64,000 nucleotides of DNA, from assembly GCA_900769405.1 (NCBI GenBank), contig CAAGGL010000030.1:56824-120823 (forward strand). Direction: 5' to 3'. Both the position numbers and the translations under genes were made by a program. The notes under the pieces are model-generated. The model saw nothing but the letters and a program-made list of their open reading frames with translations, had not been told where the DNA came from and searched no databases. The stretch comes from an uncultured Alistipes sp. (GTDB lineage: Bacteria; Bacteroidota; Bacteroidia; Bacteroidales; Rikenellaceae). Position 1 is the stretch's first letter. Every line of letters begins with the position of its first letter. Positions 17,521 to 26,789 of this stretch are shown one piece after another.

Positions 17521-17536
17521 TTTGTATTTAGGGCAA

Positions 17537-17572
17537 ACAAAAGCCGCACCCCGAAACGAGAGTGCGGCTTTT
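17537..17572 (-). terminator. Terminator of the GT117 gene
   Basis: AAGCCGCAC (17,541-17,549) and GTGCGGCTT (17,562-17,570) form a perfect stem, and leftward transcription then reads TTTTGTTTG. Confidence 0.8.
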
Positions 17573-17592
17573 AGTCGGTTGTCCTCCGATCG

Positions 17593-20500
17593 TTACTCGG
17601 CCGTCAGCTGAATCAGGTCGGCCTCCTCGACGCCGATCGAGCGATAGAAGTCGTTCATCTCGGCAACCAACTCGCGGCGACCATAGCGCGCAGCCGTCAG
17701 ATAGAGGATCTCGTAGATCTCCAACTTCTCGTCCAAAACGGGGTCGATCAGCGATGTAAAACGACCGTCGAAACGCGCATAGTAGTCGATGTGATCAACC
17801 AGCTGCGCAGCGTAATCGCGCAAAATCGCATCGCCCTTCTCCACGCCACCGGCCTCGTAGTAACCCTCGATGATGGGGAGGGTGCTGATCTCCGAGTGTT
17901 CGAGCTGAGTGAACGGCAGACGCTCAACGCCCGCATCGAGCACTTCGAGCGCGCGCTCCTTGTCGCCCTCACGCACCAGCTGCTTTGCCAGCGCCGCAAA
18001 CGAGTCGCGGGCGTGTGCCACGTTGAGGTTGTAGGTCACAAAACCATCGACATAGACCCTTTCGTCGGCGATATTGCCATAGCGGAACTTATTCATCATC
18101 AGCGGGTAGGTGTACTCCGTATCAACGCGCCCGATCACATCGTAGCGACCGCCCAGCGGCGTATAGATCGGCACAAGACGATAGGCATAACCATCGAACT
18201 GCAAATAGGGCAGCAGACCGAGTTTCTGCAACGAGTAGATCTGCGTGAAGTAGATCGGACGCTTCCAATCGAAGTGAGCCAGCATATCGAGCAGCATCAA
18301 CTCGCTCTTCTCGATGTAGTTCTTGCCTTGGCTGATATTGATATAGACCGTATCGACCATCAGGTGGGCATCCTTCTCGCTGACGATACCGCTTGCGAGG
18401 GCATTCTCCTTGTTTACGGGCAGAGCCAGACGGCGTGCGGGAATGTAGTCGCTCCAACTGCCGTCGCCGAGCTGTACCTTCGAGTGGCGATCCTCGCTGG
18501 CAACGAAGTCGATCACGTCGGCCACATCAACCGGACGCTCGAAGCGATCGACGATGTGCACCAACTCATTGCAGTAGGTATATTTCTCGCGCGGCAGGGT
18601 GAAGGGCACGGGAGCCGCATCGTTCGAGCGGATACGCATCTGATCTATATACCATTCGGCACCCAAGTAGCTCATATTCATTACCTTCACATCGGGACGC
18701 ACACCCTCGACCTCCTGATTGTACCACAGCGGGAAGGTGTCGTTATCGCCGAAGTTGAGTATGATCGAGTTGGGCAGAGTCGATTCGAGGTAGTTGCTAC
18801 CGATGTCGCGTGCCACGTAACGGTGGCTACGGTCGTGGTCGTCCCAGTTCTCGGCTGCCAAAATCGTAGGTACAACGGCGCAGATCAGCGTTGCTACGGC
18901 AGCCACCGACACTCCGTCGCGCTTCGAGAGGCGAGCCAGCGCATCGCGCACAGCCAGCACACCCAGACCGATCCAGATCGAGAAAGCGTAGAACGATCCA
19001 GCATAAACGTAGTCGCGTTCGCGCGGCTCCGAGGGCGAGGTGTTGAAGTAAACCACCAGCGCGATACCCATCATAATGAACAGCCACATCACGATCGAGA
19101 AGTTCTTCTGGTCGCGGTTGAACTGATAGATCAGACCGATCAAGCCCAGCAGGAAGGGCAGGAAGAAGTAGGTGTTGCGACCCTTGTTCGACGCCAGGTC
19201 GTCGGGCATATTGTCCTGCGGACCCAGATAGAGCTCGTCGATAAAGCGGATACCCGACAACCAATTACCATCGGTCAGAGTCGAGGTGCTTGCCTGACGG
19301 TCGTTCTGGCGACCCACGAAGTTCCAGAGGAAGTAGCGCCAATACATATAGTTGAGCTGGTACGAGAAGAAGAAGTGCAGGTTCTCGCCAAATGTCGGCT
19401 CAACGAACGAGCGCTGCTGACCATTCTCGTCGAGGAAGGTCACGCGCTTACCGAAATCGGGCACTTCGACCTTGATCGGGCGTCCCGACTCATCGCGCAG
19501 AATGTTACCCTTGTCGTCGCGTGCGAAGTCGCTACGGGTGCGATACGACGCCCACGCCTCATACTCACGCGAATCCTTGTGGGCGTTCCACATACGCGGG
19601 AAGAGGTGCTTGTGCTCCTCGGGGAAGGTATATCCGTCCAAAACCTCCTTCGACTGATACTTGCCGTCGCTACCGATGTAGTAAACCTTCTTGGTCGTTA
19701 CGTCGAGAATCGGGGTCGAGTAGTATGCGCCGTACAACAGCGGACGCGCACCATACTGATCACGATTGAGTACCGACAGCAGGGCATAGGGGTTGTTGGG
19801 GTTGTTGCTGTTCATCGGGGGGTTGGCCACCGCACGAATGGTCATCGAGGCATACGAGCTGTAACCGAGCATAATGACCGTTACGGCCAGCACGATGGTA
19901 TTGAGCAGCACCTTACCCTTCTTGTATGTGAACCATATCGCTGCGCCCAGCGCCGCAAAGAGCGCAAAGACGAAGAAGACCATACCCGAATTGACGGGCA
20001 GACCCAGCGAATTGACAAACAGACGATCCACAGCCGCACCGACAGCCACCGTATAGGGAATAATTATACTATTGACAGCCAACAAAATAGCTCCCGCCAC
20101 GCAGGTTGCCACCACGATGCCTTTGAGCGTTACGGTCGGCCACTTGCGGAAGTAGTAGATGAACACCAATGCGGGGATTGTCAGCAGGTTGAGGATATGC
20201 ACACCGATCGACAGCCCCATCAGGTAGGCGATCAGGATCAACCAGCGATTTGCGTGCGGCTCATCGGCCACATCCTCCCATTTGAGCATTGCCCACACCA
20301 CCAACGCGGTGAACATCGACGAGAGAGCATAAACCTCGCCCTCGACAGCCGAGAACCAGAACGTATCGGTGAACGTATAGGCCAGCGCACCCACTGCACC
20401 TGCGCCCAGAATTGCCCAGGTCGAGCCTGCGGTCAGCTCACGACCACCTGCGGTGTAGATACGACGTGCGAGGTGGGTGATAGTCCAAAAGAGGAACAGA

Positions 20501-20769
20501 ATACAGAAACCGCTGGCAACCGACGACATCACATTGACCATTGCGGCCAGCGACGCGGTCGAGGGTGCGAAGAGCATAAACAGACGAGCCAACATCATAA
20601 AGAGCGGAGCACCGGGAGGGTGACCCACTTCGAGTTTGTATGAGGTCGCGATAAACTCGGCGCAATCCCAGAGGCTCGCGGTCGGCTCCATCGTGAGCAG
20701 ATAGACCAGAGTTGCTGCGGCAAACACGATCCAGCCTACTAAGTTGTTGAATTTCTTAAAGTTATTCAT
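17593..20769 (-). CDS. DUF2723 / GT117-family membrane glycosyltransferase
   Basis: A 1058-residue GT-C-fold protein with about ten to twelve hydrophobic segments in the first ~300 residues and a second group between about 520 and 650, then a long soluble C-terminal half. The DUF2723 hallmark is the first loop: TASLWDCAEFIATSYKLEVG and HPPGAPLFMMLARLF, whose acidic residues sit where GT-C enzymes hold their catalytic Asp. The family is now classed as glycosyltransferase family 117 and is typical of Bacteroidota; a role in transferring sugars to exported proteins is plausible but not shown here. It stands alone between its own promoter and terminator. Confidence 0.88.
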   Translation of the reverse strand: MNNFKKFNNLVGWIVFAAATLVYLLTMEPTASLWDCAEFIATSYKLEVGHPPGAPLFMMLARLFMLFAPSTASLAAMVNVMSSVASGFCILFLFWTITHLARRIYTAGGRELTAGSTWAILGAGAVGALAYTFTDTFWFSAVEGEVYALSSMFTALVVWAMLKWEDVADEPHANRWLILIAYLMGLSIGVHILNLLTIPALVFIYYFRKWPTVTLKGIVVATCVAGAILLAVNSIIIPYTVAVGAAVDRLFVNSLGLPVNSGMVFFVFALFAALGAAIWFTYKKGKVLLNTIVLAVTVIMLGYSSYASMTIRAVANPPMNSNNPNNPYALLSVLNRDQYGARPLLYGAYYSTPILDVTTKKVYYIGSDGKYQSKEVLDGYTFPEEHKHLFPRMWNAHKDSREYEAWASYRTRSDFARDDKGNILRDESGRPIKVEVPDFGKRVTFLDENGQQRSFVEPTFGENLHFFFSYQLNYMYWRYFLWNFVGRQNDRQASTSTLTDGNWLSGIRFIDELYLGPQDNMPDDLASNKGRNTYFFLPFLLGLIGLIYQFNRDQKNFSIVMWLFIMMGIALVVYFNTSPSEPRERDYVYAGSFYAFSIWIGLGVLAVRDALARLSKRDGVSVAAVATLICAVVPTILAAENWDDHDRSHRYVARDIGSNYLESTLPNSIILNFGDNDTFPLWYNQEVEGVRPDVKVMNMSYLGAEWYIDQMRIRSNDAAPVPFTLPREKYTYCNELVHIVDRFERPVDVADVIDFVASEDRHSKVQLGDGSWSDYIPARRLALPVNKENALASGIVSEKDAHLMVDTVYINISQGKNYIEKSELMLLDMLAHFDWKRPIYFTQIYSLQKLGLLPYLQFDGYAYRLVPIYTPLGGRYDVIGRVDTEYTYPLMMNKFRYGNIADERVYVDGFVTYNLNVAHARDSFAALAKQLVREGDKERALEVLDAGVERLPFTQLEHSEISTLPIIEGYYEAGGVEKGDAILRDYAAQLVDHIDYYARFDGRFTSLIDPVLDEKLEIYEILYLTAARYGRRELVAEMNDFYRSIGVEEADLIQLTAE

Positions 20770-20802
20770 ATTTTGATAAACAATTCTCTTGATTCCAAAC
20801 TA

Positions 20803-20833
20803 CAAATGTACGAAAATAACGCCGAACTTCAAT
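20803..20833 (-). promoter_or_regulatory. Promoter of the GT117 gene
   Basis: On the minus strand ATTG (from caat at 20,830-20,833), 19 bases, then TACATTTG (20,803-20,810) match the Bacteroidota -33/-7 pattern with the usual spacing, 34 bases before the ATG. Confidence 0.6.
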
Positions 20834-20952
20834 TTTTGTTGCCTAAAATTCAGGTATTCAGGGGCGAAAAATCGGCAGTTTCGAGCGTAACGACATTGTC
20901 CGCGGCGCAAATCCGCAGTCGAGCTAAGAGAATGATAAGTTGAAATCGGAGT

Positions 20953-21663
20953 TTAGATACCGAACAGACGCTCGATAGCACCGCCGGCAGCCATCTCGGC
21001 AGCCGATTGGTGGAGCAGGTGCGGGGTGTCGATCAGAGCGATCGAGTCGCACATCTTCGAGGCGATATCCAGCTCGTGAGTCGAGAAGATGATCGCTTTC
21101 TGCTCGTCGTGCGCCAGGCGCTGCAACAGTCGGCAGAGCTCGTATCGGTTGGGCATATCGAGGAAGGCGGTCGGCTCGTCAAGCAGAATTACGGGAGTCT
21201 GCTGCGCCAACGCGCGAGCGATCATAACTCGCTGACACTCACCATCGGACATTCGATCCATCGTCTTGCGAGCGAAGTCCGACATTCCGACCTTTGCCAG
21301 CGCATCGGCCACAATCTCGCGATCGACATCCTGCAAGCGACCGATCCAATTCGTGTAGGGAGCACGTCCCAGCGCCACCAGATCCTCGCACGGCAGGTTG
21401 GCAATACGCACCTTGTCCGTCGCTACAAAAGCTACGCGACGTGCCGCCTCCGCGCCATCGAGTTGGGCAATCGACCGCCCGCCAATCGTTATCTCGCCCG
21501 CCTGCAACGGCTCCAAGCCCGCCAGCGCACGCAGCAGCGTACTCTTGCCCGCGCCATTGCGACCAATGAGTGCCGTCAGCGTTCCCGCCTCGAAGCGGGT
21601 CGTAACCCCTTCGAGCAGGCGTCGAGCGCCGTAGCCGAGTGATATGTTTTCGAGGCGAATCAT
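20953..21663 (-). CDS. ABC transporter ATPase for iron complex or cobalamin uptake
   Basis: 236-residue ATPase of a BtuD/FhuC-type importer. It has Walker A (LIGRNGAGKSTLLRALAG, about 33-50), the signature MSDGECQRVMIARALAQ, Walker B (PVILLDEPTAFLDMPNRYE) and the switch His in IFSTHELDIA. The start codon is two bases past the permease stop, so the genes are tightly coupled: substrate-binding protein, permease, ATPase. The cargo could be haem, siderophore or a corrinoid; no TonB receptor in the window decides it. Confidence 0.92.
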   Translation of the reverse strand: MIRLENISLGYGARRLLEGVTTRFEAGTLTALIGRNGAGKSTLLRALAGLEPLQAGEITIGGRSIAQLDGAEAARRVAFVATDKVRIANLPCEDLVALGRAPYTNWIGRLQDVDREIVADALAKVGMSDFARKTMDRMSDGECQRVMIARALAQQTPVILLDEPTAFLDMPNRYELCRLLQRLAHDEQKAIIFSTHELDIASKMCDSIALIDTPHLLHQSAAEMAAGGAIERLFGI

Positions 21664-21665
21664 CG

Positions 21666-22667
21666 TTAGAAAAGGCTCTTTTTGCGTACAACAACCAGCA
21701 CCACGATCGGAATACCGAGCAGTGCCGTAATGGTATTTACGGGGAATCCCAACTGTTTGGAAATCAAATCACAAAGCAACAGCACCACCGCGCCGATCAA
21801 CATCGATGCGGGCATCAGCGTGCGGTGGTCGGCCGAGGCAAATGCCATTCGTGCCACGTGCGGAACGGCCAGACCGATGAATCCGATCGGACCGCAGAAT
21901 GCCGTCACCGTACCTGCCAAGAGAACCGTTGCCGAGAGTATCAGCACGCGCGAGCGGCGTACATTAAGACCCATCGTGCGGGCGTAGTTCTCGCCCAAAA
22001 GCAGCAGGTTGAGCGGTTTGATCGCCGCCACCGACAGCACCAAACCCACCACCACAACGGGCAACATCAGCACCAATTCGCGTCCCGTGACATCGCCCAG
22101 CGAGCCCATCGTCCACACCACAAAGGCTTTCAGTGCAGACTCATTGCTCAGATATTGAAGTATTTGCACGATCGAATCGACCGCCGACGAGAACATCATT
22201 CCGAGGATCAGAATGACCATAATATCCTTGATGCGGCGGCTCACGGCGAGTACCATTGCCAGTATCAATGCCGAGCCGATCCACGCCGCACCCGCCAATC
22301 CGACGGTCTGCATCGCCGATCCGCCCGCCACGCCCAGCAGCGGCGCACCCAGCAGGAACAATGCCACACCCAGACTCGCGCCCGACGACACGCCCAACAC
22401 ATAGGGTCCTGCCAGCGGGTTGCGGAACAGCGTCTGCATCGCCAGACCACTTGCCGCCAATGCCGCACCTGCCGCAACGGCCACCACGGCCTTTGTCAAT
22501 CGGATTTTGAGCACGATGTCGCGCACCACCTCATCGACCTGGCCACCCGTCAGCGACGCCCACACATCGCGCAGTGCAATGTCGGTCGATCCCAGCGCCA
22601 AGTCGGCCAGGAACAACGCCACGCACGCGAGCGATAAAGCAATGAACAACAATTGGTTACGGGTCAT
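21666..22667 (-). CDS. FecCD-family permease of the same importer
   Basis: 333-residue inner-membrane permease with about ten helices. FecCD/BtuC hallmarks include GAALAASGLAMQTLFRNPLA and GPYVLGVSSGASLGVALFLL near residues 60-105, then GLAVPHVARM, followed by the ADHRTLMPASML loop that contacts the ATPase. It lies between the binding-protein gene (12-base gap) and the ATPase gene (2-base gap). Confidence 0.93.
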   Translation of the reverse strand: MTRNQLLFIALSLACVALFLADLALGSTDIALRDVWASLTGGQVDEVVRDIVLKIRLTKAVVAVAAGAALAASGLAMQTLFRNPLAGPYVLGVSSGASLGVALFLLGAPLLGVAGGSAMQTVGLAGAAWIGSALILAMVLAVSRRIKDIMVILILGMMFSSAVDSIVQILQYLSNESALKAFVVWTMGSLGDVTGRELVLMLPVVVVGLVLSVAAIKPLNLLLLGENYARTMGLNVRRSRVLILSATVLLAGTVTAFCGPIGFIGLAVPHVARMAFASADHRTLMPASMLIGAVVLLLCDLISKQLGFPVNTITALLGIPIVVLVVVRKKSLF

Positions 22668-22679
22668 AGATTCGGGTGC

Positions 22680-23837
22680 TTATTCGAGTTGTTTATAGTA
22701 GGTCAGCGAGTCGCCGACGATGTTGAGTTCGGGTTGAAGTACCGCCACCAGATCGCTCAGCACGACATCGGGATTGACCACTGCCGACTCCCAAAAGTCG
22801 CTGCCGCCCTTCTCGGTTTTGCGTCGGTCGGCCGAGTAAACACGTCCCTCGCGCACCGCCTTCGCTCCCGAAAAGCGGGGATAGGCGCGACGCAGATCCT
22901 CGATCGAAGAGTATTGTCCCACGTTGATCCAATAGTCGGCCTCGCGTGTGAGCAGATATGCCTGCTCCAAGTCGATCGGTTGTGACGAGGTGCCGTGATT
23001 GCCGTCGTAGATATATCGACCGCCCGCATCCTCCACCAGCTGAACGGCATAGCTGCGCGACGAGGGCATATACCACGTGTCGCGGTAGGGTGTATTGAAC
23101 ATCACCGTCGGGCGCTCCGTCGTACTCTGTGCAACACGTTCGCGCAGTGAGGTGTAGCGCTCGGCAATGCCTGCAAACATCTCCTCGCCACGCTCTCGCA
23201 CGCCGAGAATCTCCGCCATCACGACCGTCCATTCGGCCTTGGCCAGCGGCGACTCCTCGACGTAATCGCCTAAGTATAAGTAGGGTATATTCAGTTCGTC
23301 GAGCTTTGAATTTGCTGTTCCGTTCTCGCCCGCCACGCCATACAGCAGCACGATGTCGGGGCGCAGGGTCATCAGCAGCTCGAAATTGATATCCGAGTCG
23401 TGACCCACATCGCGCACGCGACCCTTGGTCGCAGCCTCGCGCACACGCGTATTATATATATAGTCGATGCCCGACACGCCGACCACATTTTCGGTGCAAT
23501 CGAGTGCATCGATCATCGCCACATAGGTCGATGACATACAGACCACTCGCTCGGCCGCGCCCTCGATCACCTGCCCGTCAAAGCCCTCGGGCGCACGTTC
23601 ACCCTCGCGCGCGATGAACAGACGCTTCTCGACACCCTCGGCGCCCTGCCACGGATTGCGCACCGTGATGAGCGTGCTCGCCGCACCCTCGGCACCACTG
23701 ATGTCGAATCCCGTGGCGTAGCTCGGCGTATAGATCGAGGTCGAAAACTCCTCCAACGATCGCGCAGGCTCGCCCGCACACGCCGCAAAAAGCAACGCGC
23801 ACAATGCTACGAACACTCTCTTGATCAGGCACTTCAT
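22680..23837 (-). CDS. Periplasmic binding lipoprotein of the importer
   Basis: 385 residues with a lipobox signal (RVFVALCALLFAACAGEPAR), so a lipid-anchored type III (BtuF/FhuD-like) solute-binding protein. Two lobes are visible, with VVCMSSTYVAMIDAL and VGVSGIDYIY in the first, LMTLRPDIVLLYG, and EDAGGRYIYDGNHGTSSQPI in the second. The family binds ferric siderophores, haem or cobalamin. It begins 30 bases after the ClC gene, so the transporter may be transcribed from the trpS-ClC promoter. Confidence 0.88.
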   Translation of the reverse strand: MKCLIKRVFVALCALLFAACAGEPARSLEEFSTSIYTPSYATGFDISGAEGAASTLITVRNPWQGAEGVEKRLFIAREGERAPEGFDGQVIEGAAERVVCMSSTYVAMIDALDCTENVVGVSGIDYIYNTRVREAATKGRVRDVGHDSDINFELLMTLRPDIVLLYGVAGENGTANSKLDELNIPYLYLGDYVEESPLAKAEWTVVMAEILGVRERGEEMFAGIAERYTSLRERVAQSTTERPTVMFNTPYRDTWYMPSSRSYAVQLVEDAGGRYIYDGNHGTSSQPIDLEQAYLLTREADYWINVGQYSSIEDLRRAYPRFSGAKAVREGRVYSADRRKTEKGGSDFWESAVVNPDVVLSDLVAVLQPELNIVGDSLTYYKQLE

Positions 23838-23867
23838 CGGGGTATGAGGTTTGGGGCGACGCGGCGA

Positions 23868-25667
23868 CTATTGGCTGATCTCAACCAACTGCTCGCGGTA
23901 GGCCGCCAGAATTCGTGACTTCGAGATGAATCCCAAGTAGTGGTTATGCTTATCAACCACGGGCAGCATCCACGTCTTGTTGTCCTCGAACTTCTCCAAC
24001 ACGCTGAGCATCTGCTCCTGAGGCAGAATCTTGTCGGGCGGCTGGATCATATAGTGGGTAATCGGAGTTGCATATTTCGTGCGATCGAACATATCGGCGC
24101 GCAGGTCGTCCAACTGCACCACGCCCAGCAGATCGTCGTCATCATCAACCACGGGGAAGATGTTGCGGTGAGCCTTCGAGATGATCTTCACGATGTCGCC
24201 CAGCGTGAACGACTCGTCGATACGCAGGAAGTCGGTCTCCATCAGTCGGTCGATATGCAGGAAGACCAGCACCGACTGATCCTTATTGTGGGTCAGCAAC
24301 TCGCCACGCTCGCGCAACTGCTTGGTGTAGATCGAGTCGGGATTCAGATAGTAGTCGAGTGCGAACGAGATCGATGCGGTGATCATCAGCGGGATAAAGA
24401 GTTCGTAACCATTCGACAGCTCGGCGATAAGGAATATCGAGGTCAGCGGCGCATTCATCACGCCCGCCATTACGCCCGCCATACCGACCAGCGTGAACGA
24501 CACGATCGAGAGCTGCATATCGATACCCAACCAGCGGAAAATGATGTTGAACACCAGCGCCGTCAATGCTCCGATGAACGAGCCCACGAACAGCGACGGT
24601 GCGAAGGTACCACCCACGCCACCTGCCGAGTTGGTTGCGGCCATCGCCACCACCTTGAACAGCATTGTCGCCACCACGAACAGGATCACAACCCACTCGA
24701 TCGAACTGAACTTGAAGAACAACGAATTGTCGAACAGCGAGTGCGTTTCGCCCCTCATCAGTGCGGTCATAGCCTCATAGCCCTCGCCATAGAGCGGCGG
24801 GAAGATGAAGATCAGCACACCGATCAGCACTCCACCCACAGCCCACTTCTTATACTGCGAGTCGATGCGGCGGAACAGACGTCCGACAGCCGTATTGACC
24901 GACGTGAAGTAGAACGACATCAAGCCGCACAGCACACCCAAGATGATGAACATCGGGATCTGTGCCAGCTCAAATTTGTCTGCTACCGAGAGCGTTACGG
25001 GTAGAATCGGATCGAAACCGCGCAACATCAGCGCCAGCGTCGTAGCCGACAGCGAGGCGATCAGCAGCGGGGTAACCGAGCCGATGGTGATGTCCAGCAT
25101 CAGGATCTCCAACACGAAGACCACGCCCGTGATCGGGGCTTTGAAGATCGCTGCCAGCGCAGCACCCGCACCGCAACAGAGCAGCAGGGTAATGTTCTTG
25201 TAGTTCAGGCGCGCCAGCTTACCGATGTTCGAACCGATAGCGGCACCTGTCAGCACGATCGGTGCCTCAGGACCCACCGAACCACCAAATCCGATGGTCG
25301 TAGCACCACCCACCACCGAGGTCCAGCAGTTGTGGCCGCGGATGCGCGAGTTGGTGCGCGACATAGCGTAGAGCACGCGCGTCACACCCTCCGAGATGTT
25401 ATCCTTGACAACATACTTCACGAAGAGCGTTGCCAGAATGATACCGATCGCGGGGTAGATCAGGTAGAGGAACTGCGCTCGCTCGACGGGGAACCAATTG
25501 ACCAATCCCTCGCGAACGAAGTGCAGCAGCACCTCGAATACGTATGTACCCAAACCTGCCGCCAGACCCACCACAACGGCCAGGACCATCATCAACTGAC
25601 GGTCGGTCAGGCGGTGTGTCAGCCACAGGTAGTATTGATAGATCTTATCGTAGCGTCGTCGCGCCAT
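23868..25667 (-). CDS. ClC-family anion channel/transporter with CBS domains
   Basis: 599 residues: about ten membrane helices (1-440) and two C-terminal CBS domains (about 460-595). Family motifs present are GFGGSVGPEAPIVLTG, AALAAIFKAPITGVVFVLE and GGVGGTFAPSLFVG. The classical GSGIP loop is replaced by a polar stretch (SRTNSRIRGHNC), and the position of the gating Glu in GREGP is Val (GSVGP), so channel-like rather than proton-coupled transport is possible. It starts 18 bases after the trpS stop codon. Confidence 0.9.
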   Translation of the reverse strand: MARRRYDKIYQYYLWLTHRLTDRQLMMVLAVVVGLAAGLGTYVFEVLLHFVREGLVNWFPVERAQFLYLIYPAIGIILATLFVKYVVKDNISEGVTRVLYAMSRTNSRIRGHNCWTSVVGGATTIGFGGSVGPEAPIVLTGAAIGSNIGKLARLNYKNITLLLCCGAGAALAAIFKAPITGVVFVLEILMLDITIGSVTPLLIASLSATTLALMLRGFDPILPVTLSVADKFELAQIPMFIILGVLCGLMSFYFTSVNTAVGRLFRRIDSQYKKWAVGGVLIGVLIFIFPPLYGEGYEAMTALMRGETHSLFDNSLFFKFSSIEWVVILFVVATMLFKVVAMAATNSAGGVGGTFAPSLFVGSFIGALTALVFNIIFRWLGIDMQLSIVSFTLVGMAGVMAGVMNAPLTSIFLIAELSNGYELFIPLMITASISFALDYYLNPDSIYTKQLRERGELLTHNKDQSVLVFLHIDRLMETDFLRIDESFTLGDIVKIISKAHRNIFPVVDDDDDLLGVVQLDDLRADMFDRTKYATPITHYMIQPPDKILPQEQMLSVLEKFEDNKTWMLPVVDKHNHYLGFISKSRILAAYREQLVEISQ

Positions 25668-25685
25668 AATCTTTCGGTCTAAAAA

Positions 25686-26675
25686 TTACATTTTGTAGAT
25701 ACCCATAATGCGGCGTACCTCGGCAACGGTTGCTGCGGCACTCGCACGAGCCTTCTCGGCGCCCTCGGCAACCACACGACTCAGGTAAGCCTCATCGGCG
25801 TAGATCTCCTTGATGCGCTCGCGGATCGGAGCTACGGTGCGGATCACGTCCTCGGCCAGCTGCTTCTTCAAGTCGCCATAGCGGATCGAGCAATCTGCGT
25901 ACCGATCTTTGAAGAATTGGATTGTATCGGGATCTGAAACAGCCTTCATAATCGAGAAGATGTTGGCTACGGGCTCCGAGATGGGCGAATTGGGCTCGGT
26001 CGGACCCGAATCGGTTACGGCCTTCATCACCTTCTTGCGGATAACCTTATCCTCGTCCGAGAGGTAGATGCAGTTACCCTCGCTCTTACCCATCTTGCCG
26101 CTACCGTCAAGACCGGGGATCTTGATCAGCTCCTCGCCGAAGTTGTAGGGCTGGCTCTCGGGGAAGAAATCGACGCCATAGATCGAGTTGAATCGACGAG
26201 CGTAGAGGCGGGTCAGCTCCAAGTGCTGCTCCTGATCCTTACCAACGGGCACGCGAGTTGCACGGTGGAGCAGAATGTCCGACGCCATCAGCACGGGATA
26301 GCACAACAGACCTGCATTTACGTTGTTGGGGTTCTTGCGCACCTTGTCCTTGAACGATGCCGTGCGCTCCAACTCGCCCACATAGGCGTGCATCGAGAGC
26401 AGCAACGACAGCTCGGCAACCTCCGGCACGTCGCTCTGAACGTAGATCGTAGCCACCTCGGGATCGAGGCCTGCGGCCAGATACTCGGCCAAAATATTGC
26501 GTACGTTACCGTGCAGCGACGTGGGGTCGGGGTGCGTGGTGAGCGCGTGGTAGTCAGCTATGAAGAAGAAGCAACGATCGGTGTGCTGCATCTTGGTGAA
26601 GTTACGAAGTGCGCCGAAGTAGTTGCCCAGATGCAACTGTCCGGTGGGGCGGATTCCGCTCAATACTGTTTCCAT
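25686..26675 (-). CDS. trpS: Tryptophan--tRNA ligase
   Basis: Charges tRNA-Trp. The 329-residue class I enzyme shows the HIGH-type motif in SGIRPTGQLHLGNYFGAL at the N terminus, MLLSMHAYVGELERTASFKD-like dimer helices, the GKDQEQHLELTR substrate helix, and GSGKMGKSEGNCIYL as the KMSKS loop. Length fits bacterial TrpS. It is probably first in a run continuing through the ClC and ABC importer genes. A TAAATTTG box precedes it, back to back with the promoter of the MsbA-like exporter. Confidence 0.97.
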   Translation of the reverse strand: METVLSGIRPTGQLHLGNYFGALRNFTKMQHTDRCFFFIADYHALTTHPDPTSLHGNVRNILAEYLAAGLDPEVATIYVQSDVPEVAELSLLLSMHAYVGELERTASFKDKVRKNPNNVNAGLLCYPVLMASDILLHRATRVPVGKDQEQHLELTRLYARRFNSIYGVDFFPESQPYNFGEELIKIPGLDGSGKMGKSEGNCIYLSDEDKVIRKKVMKAVTDSGPTEPNSPISEPVANIFSIMKAVSDPDTIQFFKDRYADCSIRYGDLKKQLAEDVIRTVAPIRERIKEIYADEAYLSRVVAEGAEKARASAAATVAEVRRIMGIYKM

Positions 26676-26704
26676 AATTGGTATAGTTTTGTGTTTATAT
26701 TTGT

Positions 26705-26712
26705 CAAATTTA
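26705..26712 (-). promoter_or_regulatory. -7 box of trpS
   Basis: caaattta on the plus strand reads TAAATTTG on the minus strand, 30 bases before the ATG. No strong -33 partner is visible. Confidence 0.5.
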
Positions 26713-26744
26713 GCGCAAAATTAGAGAATTTATTGGGAAAATCG

Positions 26745-26752
26745 TAAATTTG
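26745..26752 (+). promoter_or_regulatory. -7 box of the MsbA-like gene
   Basis: TAAATTTG lies 37 bases before the ATG of the exporter gene. Together with the trpS box it forms a compact divergent promoter region. Confidence 0.5.
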
Positions 26753-26789
26753 TGGCGTATATTAATCAAAGTATTCGACTTTTAACGCG

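Noticed and set aside
17791..20643. 950-codon plus-strand frame
   Set aside because: It is a shadow of the GT117 gene, with no domain pattern, and its composition is rich in Arg/His/Gln as expected from reverse reading.
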